A DNA stretch of 64,000 nt from Ostrinia nubilalis (GCF_963855985.1 NC_087112.1:7938501-8002500), one strand, 5' to 3'. Positions 1 through 9,826 are shown, counted from the stretch's first letter. Notes: generated by a model not told the origin, from the letters alone. A program made the numbers and translations.

Positions 1-182
1 TGGTTTTAGTGTCACGCGGACTGTCAGTGCGGATCGCTCCGAACAGCCGATCTGTATGAACTGCTAGGGAGCGAGCGGTTCCTCCGGACCGCATTACTCT
101 AAAACGCTCCCTAGAAGTTCATACAGATTGGCCGTGCGGAGCGGGTCCGCACCGGACGGTCCGCGTGACACTAAAACCAGCC
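1..182. mobile_element. Palindromic MITE, copy 1 (cut at window edge)
   Basis: A GC-rich segment whose ends are inverted complements (TGGTTTTAGTGTCACGCGG at the left, its complement ending CTAAAACCAGCC at the right). A second copy of nearly the same sequence lies at 50797-50982. There is no coding capacity, so this is a non-autonomous foldback element. The first bases of the element are lost at the window edge. Confidence 0.8.
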
Positions 183-860
183 GTAGAGTCACATAATCAC
201 TAGCCCACATACTACATTATTTTTAAAGCAAAATAGGGTTAAAATTATATTAGCACGTGTAAAAGACCCATATAAAAGACCTCAAGATAAATTTAACGTA
301 GATATTAAGTGGAATGCAAAATAAACAAACTTTTTAAGTAGGTACCTACTAAACTAGGTCATAAAATAAAAACCATGACCAAAACCTTTGAAATAAACCT
401 ACGGCTAAGAAAAGTTTCTTAGAAAATTATACAACCAGTCTTCACAAAGCGTTGGATGAAGAAAAGTGGGTAACGGGCCCGTATGTATAAATATTACCGT
501 GTTTTCAAATAAAAAATATCTATGTTTTTTTGATGAGTATTATTTTTAAGTGCTCCTTAATTGGCAAAAGCAATAACTTTGTTTATGAAACTAGTATTAA
601 TAAAATATTTATTATACATATAATTTTGATTTAACAGAATGTCTACCTACAAGAAAACAGAATATCTACAACTGTAATTAGATGTGTTGTACAAATTTTC
701 AGTATTGCGACAATTTCAATTTGCAATTTTTAAGCTAGTTTAAGCTAGTAGTATATTAATATTATTTTTAAGCAGTACTTTCACTATCACTTGTTTTATG
801 AGAAACATAAAAGCTCTTTTAAAATAATGCACTTCATTATAATTAACTTTTTTTAAAAAT
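183..860. other. AT-rich intergenic stretch, nothing recognised
   Basis: Unique-looking AT-rich sequence. I see no open frame with coding character, no tRNA and no clear repeat boundary. Confidence 0.5.
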
Positions 861-1268
861 AAAACCGACTTCAAATGCGTGAACACAAAAAAAAACTAAA
901 AATTAAAAATATTGCGTATAAAAAAGTTCATCCCCAATTTTCCACCCTTGGGGGTGAAATATTTTCTTCAAATTCGCATGAAACCACCCTTTTGATAATA
1001 CCTATTCAACAAAAAAAGAATCGTTCAAATTGGTTTATAATCGGCGGAGATATTGCGTATAATAAAGTTCATCCCCAATTTTCCACCCTTGGGGGTTGTT
1101 TTTTTTATTATTAAATTTAAATGGGACCACCCTTGAGGTATTACCTATACGCCGAAAAAAGATTTGTTCAAATCGGTTCATAATTGGCGGAGTTATCGCG
1201 TAACAAACATAGAAAAAAAAAAACATACGGGTCGAATTGAGAACCTCCTCCTTTTTTGAAGTCGGTTG
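861..1268. mobile_element. Dispersed element with AACCGACTTC terminal inverted repeats
   Basis: The ends are AACCGACTTCAAA at 863-875 and its inverted complement at 1255-1267. Inside, a block beginning TATTGCGTATA and containing a CCACCCTTGGGGG core occurs twice, about 141 bp apart (near 910 and 1051). I know this sequence type as a common lepidopteran repeat. The short open frames across it on both strands are by-products of the repeat. Confidence 0.65.
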
Positions 1269-1460
1269 AAAATACTAAAAATTGTAGTAAAATGTTGGAT
1301 CGCTTTCTTAATACGGCGCCTCGATACTGAAAGCAAGGCGAGACTAATTCGCTAAGTAGGGGGTAAGTGAGTATATCTACTTACTTTCGTCAGTGACTTT
1401 ACGATGTTTACAAACACTTCTGTTTTATAAGATTTTAAACTTTCGCGTTCCATTTCAACT

Positions 1461-1682
1461 AAAATAGTAAGACACGGGTCTTAACGCGACGTTTATTAAT
1501 GAGTTACATTATGTAGGTACTCACGACTTGACGTGTGGTTTCAGCTGCAGCATCGCAAAGCAGTCTGCTTGTGACCACGGCTGCAGCATCGCAGCTAAAA
1601 CGTCAAGCCGTGAGTAGATAATGTAACTCATTAATAAACGTCGCGTTAAGGCCCGTGTCTTACTATTTTACTTCTGTTTTAG
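1461..1682. mobile_element. Palindromic MITE with GTAAGACACGGG arms
   Basis: Arms of roughly 90 bp (from 1461 and ending near 1669) are inverted complements, sharing AGTAAGACACGGG and TTTATTAATGAGTTACATTA. The direct repeat TTTCAACTA occurs at 1453-1461 and 1683-1691, a possible target-site duplication. No coding potential. Confidence 0.65.
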
Positions 1683-1794
1683 TTTCAACTAGGTAATTAG
1701 GTATAGCTATTATGAATGTAATTGTTTTAATGACTCTATTAGTTACCTAGAATTAAACTAAGTACCTAGTACCTATCTATAGACTTCTTCTTCT

Positions 1795-1963
1795 TGTCGT
1801 GTCGACAACAAACCTACACAGTATCAGCTAAAAACTCTGCTACAAGAGTGGCATTGTCAGTAGCATACATTTTCCTGCGTAGATACACTTGTTTGGACAC
1901 GTAGGGCACGACATCATGTGCTTCATCGACTGGGGAACACAACCACGCTTGCACTCCAAGTTT
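1795..1963. repeat. Unclassified dispersed repeat fragment
   Basis: A moderately GC-rich stretch running directly into the RTE 3' end that follows. It resembles lepidopteran retrotransposon 3' sequence, but I cannot name the family. Open frames on both strands here carry no recognisable domain. Confidence 0.3.
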
Positions 1964-2152
1964 GAACTTCGTTCGTTCGTTCGTTTCAGCCAAATGACGT
2001 CCACTGCTGAACAAAGGCCTCCCCCAAGGATTTCCACAAAGACCGGTCCTGCATCCAGGCACCTCCCGCGACTTTCACCAGATCGTCGGTCCACCTAGTG
2101 GGAGACCTGCCCACACTACGTCTTCCGGCTCTCTCCGAGAACTTTTCTGCTA
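1964..2152 (-). mobile_element. RTE-type retrotransposon 3' end
   Basis: On the minus strand this reads through the C-terminal tail of the RTE endonuclease-reverse transcriptase seen best at 23655-24003 (blocks ending in the FVQQW and S-F-G residues before the stop), then into a CGAACGAACGAA tail. It is 5'-truncated, as is usual for target-primed insertions. Confidence 0.7.
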
Positions 2153-2215
2153 GGTAAGTTTGACCTTACCTACTTTCTAACACACAATTTTAGTTATGTT
2201 TTACTAATTACAGAT

Positions 2216-2262
2216 AAACACACTTAAATCGATGTTATATTTAATCGATTTGAGTGTGTTAT
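2216..2262. repeat. Short inverted repeat
   Basis: AACACACTTAAATCGAT and its near-complement ATCGATTTGAGTGTGTT face each other across about 10 bp. A small foldback of unknown nature. Confidence 0.5.
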
Positions 2263-2409
2263 CATGTTTAGATGATTATGCTTAAATGTAAATCTATGTA
2301 ACCGTGTGGTTTCGGCAGAGATGAATAGGGCAATTCTCTCTTCGCGTAGATGTCGCAATAAGCGACTACGGGACAATTACTTAAAATGCGACCATCTTTT
2401 TTTTAACGT

Positions 2410-2740
2410 CGGTAAATGCTTTGCGCTTACCCCTGTGGTCGATGGGAACGGCTAGTGGGTTATGTGGGACTCTCCCCGCCTGCTCACTAAAGGCGGGCCC
2501 AACCCACAAAAGCCCGACGGTGTCCAACGGATATCCGACGGTGAAACGGAGCCGCGAGTTATTGTTCTTGTTTGGACGAAGCAGCTCCGTCTCAGTCTCA
2601 AGCTAGAGGCTCGCTCACGAGGGAACCTCTCTGGCTTCGAGGGAACCCCCCTCCCAAAGTAGGTTCAGGCCTCCCTCCCCTACCCGTTTGACCAGAGTGT
2701 GGGGAGTGTGGACAAAATCCTCCCTTTGCCTCTTATACGT
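2410..2740. other. GC-rich block of unknown origin, probably retrotransposon-derived
   Basis: Composition changes abruptly from AT-rich to GC-rich for about 330 bp. Two overlapping plus-strand open frames (from 2421 and 2462) have no recognisable domain. Its position directly before an RTE 3' end, and its resemblance to lepidopteran LINE 3' sequence, suggest a decayed retrotransposon tail. This is an inference. Confidence 0.3.
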
Positions 2741-2836
2741 TCGTTCGTTCGTTTCAGCCAAATGACGTCCACACAAAGGCCTCCCCCAAGGTTTTCCACA
2801 ATGAACGGTCCTGCGCTGCCCGCATCCACGTCGTCT
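2741..2836 (-). mobile_element. RTE-type retrotransposon 3' end, short
   Basis: Same CGTTCGTTCGTTCGTTTCAG start and GGCCTCCCCCAAGG block as the copy at 1964-2152, but with a small deletion (about 10 bp missing after GACGTCCAC) and only about 95 bp retained. Confidence 0.65.
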
Positions 2837-2883
2837 CTTATACGTACTTACATTAATTAGAGTCGTGGTGCAGTGGACACTAA

Positions 2884-3001
2884 CCCCTTTATTACAAAAA
2901 GTTAGTCTCTGGTTGATCTCTGGTTTAAATTGACATTTAGTATGGAAATGTCATTTTAAACCAGTGTTCGACCCGGGTTTAACTTTTTTGTAATAAGGGG
3001 G
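2884..3001. mobile_element. Palindromic MITE, about 118 bp, TAA flanks
   Basis: The ends CCCCTTTATTACAAAAAGTTA and TAACTTTTTTGTAATAAGGGGG are inverted complements. A second internal pair (CTGGTTTAAATTGACATTT and its complement) makes the element almost a full hairpin. TAA flanks both sides, consistent with a 3-bp Harbinger-type target duplication. Confidence 0.65.
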
Positions 3002-3251
3002 TAAATGACCTAATAATGATGAAATCAATGACGAATGAAAGAAAATCAGTACGTATTTCTACCTTATCATTGTTGAAATGTACTGTAATTTACTACGAAA
3101 TGGTTATCAAAATAGGGCGCAATCAAGGGTTTATTGACCAACATAATTAGCAATCCATATATACACTATTGCAGGGGTGGCCAATCGGTCCACTAGGCAA
3201 TAAAATAGATATATGTTTACTTCGAATAGATTGCGACTACTCATAAATTTT

Positions 3252-3373
3252 CCGACGATCTGGTGAAGGTCGCGGGAGGCGCCTGGATGCGAGCGGCGCA
3301 GGACCGGTCTTTGTGGAAATCCTTGGGGGAGGCCTTTGTCCAGCAGTGGACGTCTTTCGGCTGAAACGAACGA
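3252..3373 (+). mobile_element. 5'-truncated RTE insertion nested in the hAT element
   Basis: Encodes the last residues of the RTE protein and a CGAACGAA-type tail. It is flanked by ACTCATAAATTTT (3239-3251) and ACTCGTAAATTTT (3374-3386), a 13-bp near-perfect target-site duplication, so the insertion borders are visible directly. Confidence 0.75.
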
Positions 3374-3434
3374 ACTCGTAAATTTTAGTAATCTAGGCGA
3401 AGATGTTGAGACACAATGGTCTTCATCATCCAGG

Positions 3435-3502
3435 CATAGAATATCCAATGCAACATAGGCCTCCCTAAATGTTTTCCAGATGTGCTGGTTGATAGCGGCC
3501 TG
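3435..3502 (-). mobile_element. RTE-type 3' end debris
   Basis: Contains ATAGGCCTCCC and GGTAGCGGCCTGCAT-like blocks of the RTE C-terminal coding region in reverse orientation, inside the hAT element. Confidence 0.5.
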
Positions 3503-3640
3503 CATAAAAACTCATTTATTTATGCAAATAGGCTTTACTAAAAAAGCACTTTTACACGTCCCAGTATTAACCCTACCACTGCTTCAGGACAATAAATGGG
3601 CCAGTGCTGAGAAGAAGCAGCGCAAGAAACGCAACGCAGT
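3501..3640 (+). repeat. Dispersed repeat with TTTATGCAAATAGGC block
   Basis: Shares long blocks (ATTTATGCAAATAGGCTTT, GCTTCAGGACAATAAATGG, GAGAAGAAGCAGCGCAAGAA) with 28606-28736 in inverse orientation, and its first 60 bp with 11333-11390. Confidence 0.65.
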
Positions 3641-3705
3641 CACTATTGTCAGTCTCTTTTACAAAGGTTTACAGACTTTAAAATATACATAGTTATAAAT
3701 ATTTA

Positions 3706-3835
3706 TGCAAGCTAGGCAGTTACGCTTCCGAAGTCGAAAAATTTGAGAGTCCTAGCACTTGTAGTTTCTAAGATTTCGTGATGAGTGAGTGAGTGAGTCA
3801 GTCAGTCAGTGACCTTTCGCTTTTTTAGATAAAGG
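3706..3835 (+). repeat. Fragment of the CCCGCGACTTCG dispersed repeat (3' part)
   Basis: Contains GAGTCCTAGCACTTGTAGTT and a GAGTGAGTCAGTCAGTCAGTG run followed by ACCTTTCGCTTTT, matching the 3' parts of the fuller copies at 24670-24872 and 60941-61128. Confidence 0.6.
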
Positions 3836-3933
3836 ATTTCATCGGTAAACAGTAGTTCTTGGGCCTAACAAAGTTGACCACCCCTGCACTATTGTATGTT
3901 AGTCTATTTCAGAACGAATAACAAATATCGTTG

Positions 3934-4161
3934 ATGGAGGCAGAATTGATTCGGTTTGGTAATATGGAACGTGATTACAGCGATGGCGGCCATGTTGGTA
4001 GCGGTAGCGGAGATGCTAGCGGAGCGGAGATGCCAGCGAAGCGGAGAGCGATACGGATAGTGGACTTTATAGATTTATACATCACTGAAATTGTATGCCT
4101 AAAAATATTATTAGAAACCTGTAGATCTGTAAAAAGAAAATGTCTAATGGTAAAAAAATAA
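3934..4161 (+). CDS. Orphan short open frame, possible exon or pseudoexon
   Basis: An open frame of 75 codons from ATG at 3934, preceded at 3905-3912 by a pyrimidine-rich stretch ending in AG that could be a splice acceptor. The first 40 codons are GC-rich and give a polar, Gly/Ser/Asp-rich then basic peptide (GSGSGDASG near residues 23-31, then AKRRA). The second half is AT-rich and looks random. I recognise no family. It lies next to the hAT insertion. It could be a real first coding exon, a fragment of a captured gene, or chance. Confidence 0.2.
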   Translation: MEAELIRFGNMERDYSDGGHVGSGSGDASGAEMPAKRRAIRIVDFIDLYITEIVCLKILLETCRSVKRKCLMVKK

Positions 4162-4297
4162 ACAACTTAGAAGCGCTTAAAGCTCTATGTTGTAAGTTTT
4201 GTAACATGAGTGTGAAAATCCTATGCGACGTACCCAAGCTTTTTTTTTAATTGGAAACAAAATTTTGTTATTTAATCAAGAGAGAAAAGTAAAAGGT

Positions 4298-4348
4298 ACT
4301 AGCGGCCGCCCGCGACTTCGTACGCGTGGATCCCGTTTTACCCCCTTC
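4298..4348 (+). repeat. Head of the CCCGCGACTTCG dispersed repeat
   Basis: Starts ACTAGCGGCCGCCCGCGACT, the same start as 24670 and 60941, and runs into the left arm of the large inverted repeat. Confidence 0.6.
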
Positions 4349-5514
4349 TAGTAGGGAATTTAGTGCAAGAACCCCTCCACTTTGGTATAGAAGGCTCATT
4401 TTTGCAACAGTGGTTCTTTGGGTGCTCCTGAGTGGATTTCCGTCGGTAGACATCGGGAGCCCCCCTGTGGTAGCAGGGGGAGGGGGGGCAAGTTTCCTTC
4501 CGCCGCGCTTCACTTTAAGGCCCATATCTTCAAAACTATGGGTATTAGGGCAAGTGTGGTATCATTTTCGGATAATTAAAGGATGGCGAATTCATTTCTA
4601 GAACAAACTTTTTGCCTTTTCATACAAAAAAATTGAAATATTGAGTAAAATTCACAAAAACCAAAAAGTATTTTTTTAAATAAACGTCGTTTACTTTTAA
4701 ACCACTGGAGATAATCTAATAAAAAAAATATGACCTGAAAGCTACATTTATCAGGATTATAAAAATATAACATTGTATGGCACTTTTTTCGCAAAAAGTA
4801 GGTGAAAAAATTTTTTTCTTCAGGACACAGCGGGCGAATTTTATTGCGCATCTAAAAAAAATATTTATTTTATCCATGAATTCATACTATTTGGTTCATA
4901 AGCAAGCAAGGATTATTATTTTAAAATTTATTTAGAGTTGCTGGCACATCAATCTACCATAATTTGTATTTTTTCGTCAATTGATTTTGAACTCTATGTG
5001 TGAGACATAAGGTTGAAAATAGCTTAAATACATTTTAATATTGAAAATATCATAAGAAGAAAGCACTATATAAAGAACTTTAATTTGTCTAAACGTCTTA
5101 TTGATTATTATTATTTTAATTAACACTTATTTCTAGGTACATACAATTGTACCAGTGATTTAACGGAAAGGTAAGTGTGAGGAAAATGAGGTTTCACAAT
5201 CATAGTACAGGATATATTTTTAGCACAAAGGTTACGGCTGTGACCTTTTTAGTTGTTTTTTTCAGACAGCACCAGCTTCTGCACTACTTCTTGCACTTAC
5301 ATCTCACCATTTCCAGGCAAGCCTCGGCAGCTACGGGAAAACCGGTCCATGTAGGCTCCATCTTGCTATCGGCTCTGGTCCACCCCCAACCAGTCGGGTA
5401 AAGGGAAGACTGAGTCGGTTGCTTGCAACTAATCCTATACGCGAACCCCTTGGATTGATCTAATAAGTAAGTGGATAGATCTTGAACAAGGGATGACTAA
5501 AAAGAGGACCAAAA

Positions 5515-6520
5515 TCCCAACAGAACAGCCTAATCTGGTTTACTGATAGCTCAAAGTCACGAAGACAAAGAACGCCCCGGGTGCCAAGCATCAGAGGGTG
5601 ACAGATGTCGCACAGATTAGTACTCACTGGCGCATCTGCATAGCAAGTCTGCGGTCTATGTCATTGTCTTTCAATCTTGGAATCGGTAGGTAACCCCAAA
5701 ATCGTGGGGGTTACCAGAGGGTGCCTTAGGACTTACGCCGCCCACTGTAAAGATGGCCTTGGGAACGGGAACGGGCGTCTACTGTAAACACTTCGAACAT
5801 AGTGAACGCTTAAGGAGGTTTGCTACAGTGTTTCAAGCTGAATTCTACGCTATGATATGTGTGCACTAAAGAACAGGGGTGTAAAAAACGCAATATTTAC
5901 ATCCTGATCCACAGCCAGGCAGCACTCAAACAAAAAGCCATCGCCTCAGTGAAGGTTGAGTCTAGAATTATTCTAGATAGATGAACAAACTCGGAAAGCA
6001 TGATAGTGTCCCTGATGTGGGATACCTGGACATACACGGATCAAATGCAATGGGAGAGCCGACAGTCTAGCGAAACTAGGGTCAGAGGCGATACCTATTG
6101 GGTCAGATCTGATACTTACCTTTATCTAACGGCATACCTCATGGCCATAATATGGCCATATCCAAGAAGCACAGTGCTAAATGGAAAAGCTCCAACGATA
6201 TAAGATAAACCTCTCCAAATCATTCCTAAAGGTAAACAAGTTCATGGAGAAAACTCATTAAGCGGAAATAAAAGGTACCTAAGCCCAAGCAATTACTGGT
6301 ACGCAAACTGGGCATTATGGAACGAACCACATGTCCCACAAAATAGGCCTAACAACAGAAGACAGCTCTCGAGCATGTGGAATACATGTGGGGTCCATGA
6401 ATCAATACTGTAAGGATGGGTCTGCTTGGGTCAGCATATCCGGCATCAGAAGACTTAGAAGGCTTTCACTCAGACGCTTAATTCACCTAATGGATAGGAT
6501 TTTTTTGGATGATAGGGAAT
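5515..6520 (+). pseudogene. Decayed non-LTR retrotransposon tail (RNase H and Cys/His region)
   Basis: Reading plus-strand frames in turn, the fragment near 5520 gives an S-L-I-W-F-T-D-S-S-K stretch, the first active-site motif of a retroelement RNase H. Near 5830 a V-F-Q-A-E-F-Y-A-M stretch matches the second motif, near 5910 an S-Q-A-A-like stretch follows, and near 6008 the beginning of the last motif is altered. At 6331-6390 a H-K-I-G-L then R-A-C stretch resembles the Cys/His segment that follows RNase H in Jockey-like elements. Several frameshifts and stops separate these pieces, so it is non-functional. Clade assignment is tentative. Confidence 0.6.
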
Positions 6521-6633
6521 AAAAAAACGGAGCATAAAGATCCTAATGGGTCGCTGTGGACTACGCTTAGACCTAGCTTAGCTTAGGCCCTACATAAGAT
6601 AACCCAGACAGCAGCAGCAGCTTTGTATCAGCC

Positions 6634-6860
6634 TTGGCTACTGGCAGTATATCAAGGGATTCGCGTATAGGATCAGGTGCAAGCAACCGACTCGAGTCTT
6701 CCCTTTACCCGACTGGTTGGGGGTGGACCAGAGTCGATAGCAAGATGGAGCCTACATGGACCGGTTTGCCCGTAGCTGCCGAGGCTTGCCTGGAAATGGT
6801 GAGATGTAAGTGCAAGAAGTAGTGCAGAAGCTGGTGCTGTCTGAAAAAAACAGCTAAAAC
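6634..6860 (+). pseudogene. Cys-rich mobile-element protein tail in right arm
   Basis: The plus frame encodes G-W, then E-P-T-W-T-G-L-P, A-C-L-E-M, C-K-C-K-K, an in-frame TAG at 6820-6822, and further Cys codons (C-R-S-W-C-C). A Trp/Pro/Leu-Pro lead followed by a CxC cysteine cluster is a tail I associate with several invertebrate mobile-element proteins. The mirror copy in the left arm (minus strand, about 5270-5440) has the same TAG, so the stop predates the duplication. Function is lost here. Confidence 0.4.
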
Positions 6861-7770
6861 GGTCACAGCCGTAACCTTTGTGCTAAAAATATCTCCCGTA
6901 CTATGATTGTGAAACCTCATTTTCCTCACACTTACCTTTCCGTTAAATCACTGGTACAATTGTATGTAGAAATAAAAGTGTTAATTAAAATAATAATAAT
7001 AATTAAGACGTTTAGACAAATTAAAGTTCTTTATATAGTGCTTTCTTCTTATGATATTTTCAATATTAAAATGTATTTAAGCTATTTTCAACCTTATGTC
7101 TCACACATAGAGTTCAAAATCAATTGACGAAAAAATACAAATTATGGTAGATTGATGTGCCAGCAACTCTACATAAATTTTAAAATAATAATCCTTGCTT
7201 GCTTATGAACCAAATAGTATGAATTCATGGATAAAATAAATATTTTTTTTAGATGCGCAATAAAATTCGCCCGCTGTGTCCTGAAGAAAAAAATTTTTTC
7301 ACCTACTTTTTGCGAAAAAAGTACCATACAATGTTATATTTTTATAATCCTGATAAATGTAGCTTTCAGGTCATATTTTTTTTATTAGATTATCTCCAGT
7401 GGTTTAAAAGTAAACGACGTTTATTTAAAAAAATACTTTTTGGTTTTTGTGAATTTTACTTAATATTTCAATTTTTTTGTATGAAAAGGCAAAAAGTTTG
7501 TTCTAGAAATGAATTCGCCATCCTTTAATTATCCGAAAATGATACCACACTTGCCCTAATACCCATAGTTTTGAAGATATGGGCCTTAAAGTGAAGCGCG
7601 GCGGAAGGAAACTTGCCCCCCCTCCCCCTGCTACCACAGGGGGGGCTCCCGATGTCTACCGACGGAAATCCACTCAGGAGCACCCAAAGAACCACTGTTA
7701 CAAAAATGAGCCTTCTATACCAAAGTGGAGGGGTCTCCATACAAATCATTGCACTAAATTCCCTACTACT

Positions 7771-8114
7771 TCATCTATCTTACGCGGTTTAGATTTTATC
7801 GTACAAATGTTTTTTCCCGCTAACTCCCGATCCCGTGGGAATTTTGCAATATCCTGTTGTATCTAAGCTTTAAGTTTATTAAAGTACCTGCATGCCAAAT
7901 TTCAAGCGTCTAACTTAAGCGGTTTAGATTTTTCATACAAAAGGATTTTCCCGCAATTCCCGTTCCCGTGGGAATTCCTAAGTTGCTATAACCTGTCCAG
8001 GAGTATGAAGAATAATTGTACCAAGTTTCGTTAAAATCCGTCGGGTAGTTTTTGTTTCTTTAAGGAACATACAGACAGATAGACAAAAATTTTACTGATT
8101 GCATTTTTGGCATC
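7771..8114. repeat. Dispersed repeat with tandem CCCGTGGGAATT blocks
   Basis: Two related blocks (GCGGTTTAGATTTT...TTTTCCCGC...CCCGTGGGAATT) at about 7784-7850 and 7918-7980, followed by GTTAAAATCCGTCGGGTAGT and an ACAGACAGATAGACA run. I know this type from lepidopteran genomes. It abuts the right arm of the inverted repeat. Confidence 0.55.
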
Positions 8115-8950
8115 AGTATCGATAACTAATCACCCCCTGATAGTTATTTTGAAAATATATTTCATGTACATAATTGACCTCTCTACAGATTTATTATAAG
8201 TAAGTATAGATTAAATCTACGTCTTAAGTTATCGTTTTATTTAAATAAGCCTAGTTAGGCGTTAAAATAATGGAATAGTTATTCCATTATTTAAATGCCG
8301 TACGGTGTATATTTTTCTTTCAGAGAATTGTACAGTTAATTCAGTAACCACGTCAATCAAACGTATCAGATTGTTTTTGTCTGAAACCCATGAAATCAAT
8401 TTATTGCATTGAAAAGCGAAAAATTGCACCTCAACTATACAAATTCTTTTCAAACATAAACGTTAACCGAGTTAGTGCAATCGATATGTATCGGTAAATC
8501 GAAGAATCGATTAAACATGTCATGGTGACGCTTAATCAATCTTCAAACAATGGTTTTTGCGTCATTCCATTAATTCATTTGGTTAAAATTCTTTCTATGC
8601 TCATTTCACATCTAAACGGTCATTTTTTGTGAGAATTATTAATAAATTCTAAGGCTCTACTTCAAAAACTCTATCCGTCATTCTCACTCTCTTTTGAATG
8701 TTCATAAGAGTAAAAGAGATGATGTTGACTTTTTCTTTAATTTCATTAGTTAGTACAGAGGTTTAATACAGTATTCATTTTTTACTAACGACTAGGCTGT
8801 ACGGTCTTTGACCTTAGGTTGTTCTTTGCGGAACGAATAATAAATTATATTAATTTGAATTTTTAAATTTGGAATTCAATTGCGTGTTTCTTTCTTTTTT
8901 TTCTTATGGCTGGCAAAAATGTGTGCCAGTAACGTATTATGTCGTTACAG
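8115..8950. other. AT-rich stretch, one short hairpin
   Basis: No gene recognised. A perfect 13-bp inverted repeat with a 2-nt loop (AAATAATGGAATA / TATTCCATTATTT) lies at 8265-8292. Short CGAT-containing motifs cluster at 8480-8515. Confidence 0.5.
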
Positions 8951-8956
8951 TAAACA

Positions 8957-9180
8957 ATGACTCGGTAGTTCAGTGGTTAGAAAAATGATCTCTCAAGGTC
9001 TTAAGTTTGATTCCCAGATGTGGCAATCATAGTGTAAACTCACTTTTTGTATTTGTTGCAAGTTTTTAAATGTCACACAGACTTGAATCTAGAGCCTTGA
9101 GGAAGAAAAGTCTTAGAGGTAGAGGCAAAATTTTGAAATCAGTTATTACATCTCTTTTTTGCCTTGCGTTATTATATTAT
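8957..9180 (+). repeat. tRNA-derived SINE, degenerate
   Basis: A TAGTTCAGTGGTTAGA block (A-box position) and GTTTGATTCCC (B-box position) about 35 bp apart mimic a tRNA promoter, but no cloverleaf can be closed. A T-rich, A-rich downstream body follows. Best read as a decayed tRNA-headed SINE. Confidence 0.5.
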
Positions 9181-9184
9181 TGTG

Positions 9185-9590
9185 CAAGCCTATAGTTTGA
9201 TTGTCAATTGCCAATATGAGCAAACTGCATCGCGCAATGTCCACTAAATACCTTAATTTCATACTCCTCTCACTTCAGCACATTTTTATTCCAAAACCGT
9301 ACACTTTGACCTTTAGACACAATTGCTTGGGCAGCTCTGTAGCTTTTGTATAAACAACCCTATCACCAAGGGATAGAGTCGGTTTTGGAACGAGCAGCGT
9401 GTTATCAATCGACGTAAGGTGATATAGCGCGAATTTAAAGTATCCTGTCTTATTAAATAGGTAACTTGATAAGCTATTATGGACCTTATGGTCATTGTCA
9501 TTGGTTAAGGAATGGTTTTTCTTTCACTATTTATAGAACTCAATATTTTGAGGGTACATTAGGCCTTCACAGGCAGATGGTTAAGTTAAA
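9185..9590. other. AT-rich stretch, nothing recognised
   Basis: CCAAAACCG near 9291 and CGGTTTTGG near 9381 are inverted but isolated. No coding or repeat assignment. Confidence 0.45.
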
Positions 9591-9639
9591 ACAATTGATT
9601 TTGAGGTAAAATTCGTCTCAGGCGTTTAGTAAGCCTGTC

Positions 9640-9708
9640 AAACTTCATACAAAAAATACCGGTTATGGTTAGTCACGGTTAAAATAAGGGGTGCAACTCA
9701 GCCTTGCT
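9640..9708. repeat. Half copy of the TGGTGCAACTCAGCC MITE
   Basis: ACACCGGTTATGG-like and GTGCAACTCAGCC blocks match the right half of the element at 27572-27688. Confidence 0.5.
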
Positions 9709-9710
9709 GC

Positions 9711-9826
9711 TTGCTGGACAAACAAAGGCCTCCCTTTAAGGAATTTGACAACTAACTTCATCAGATCGTCGCTCCACTTAATGGGAGGCCAGCCCACACT
9801 ACGTCTTCCATACGTCTACGTCATCC
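9711..9826 (-). mobile_element. RTE-type retrotransposon 3' end
   Basis: Reverse-strand match to the RTE C-terminal coding region (GGACAAA..AAGGCCTCCC, CAGATCGTCG, AATGGGAGGCC, CCCACACTACGTCTTCC). Confidence 0.6.

Larger units (their letters stand above)
3172..3886. mobile_element. hAT-type non-autonomous element with perfect 8-bp target duplication
   Basis: The terminal inverted repeats are CAGGGGTGGCCAA (from 3172) and TTGACCACCCCTG (to 3886). The flanking direct repeats CACTATTG at 3164-3171 and 3887-3894 are identical. Termini starting CAGGG and 8-bp duplications are the hAT signature. The interior is filled with later insertions: an RTE 3' end (3252-3373), RTE debris (3435-3502), and two other dispersed repeats (3501-3640, 3706-3835). 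No transposase remains. Confidence 0.8.
4349..7770. mobile_element. Large inverted-repeat structure with 1.1-kb arms
   Basis: Left arm (about 4349-5452) and right arm (about 6652-7770) are inverted copies of each other; the coordinates pair to a sum near 12105. Translations of matching stretches differ by only a few residues (2 of 91 between 4576-4851 minus and 7253-7528 plus; about 5 of 74 between 5177-5401 plus and 6705-6929 minus), so the arms are nearly identical at DNA level. A roughly 14-bp stretch near the outer end of the right arm is missing from the left. The 1.2-kb spacer holds a decayed retrotransposon tail. I cannot tell a foldback transposon from a local inverted duplication. 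Confidence 0.8.

Noticed and set aside
875..1114. 79-codon frame with an internal duplicated peptide (PQFSTLGG)
   Set aside because: The duplication comes from the DNA repeat within a non-coding dispersed element.
4298..4335. ACTAGCGGCCGC...ACGCGTGGATCC looks like a cloning polylinker (SpeI-like, NotI, MluI, BamHI sites), suggesting vector contamination
   Set aside because: The same string recurs at 24670 and 60941 and (reversed) at 11482, each followed by the same genomic repeat body, and it is a known lepidopteran repeat head.
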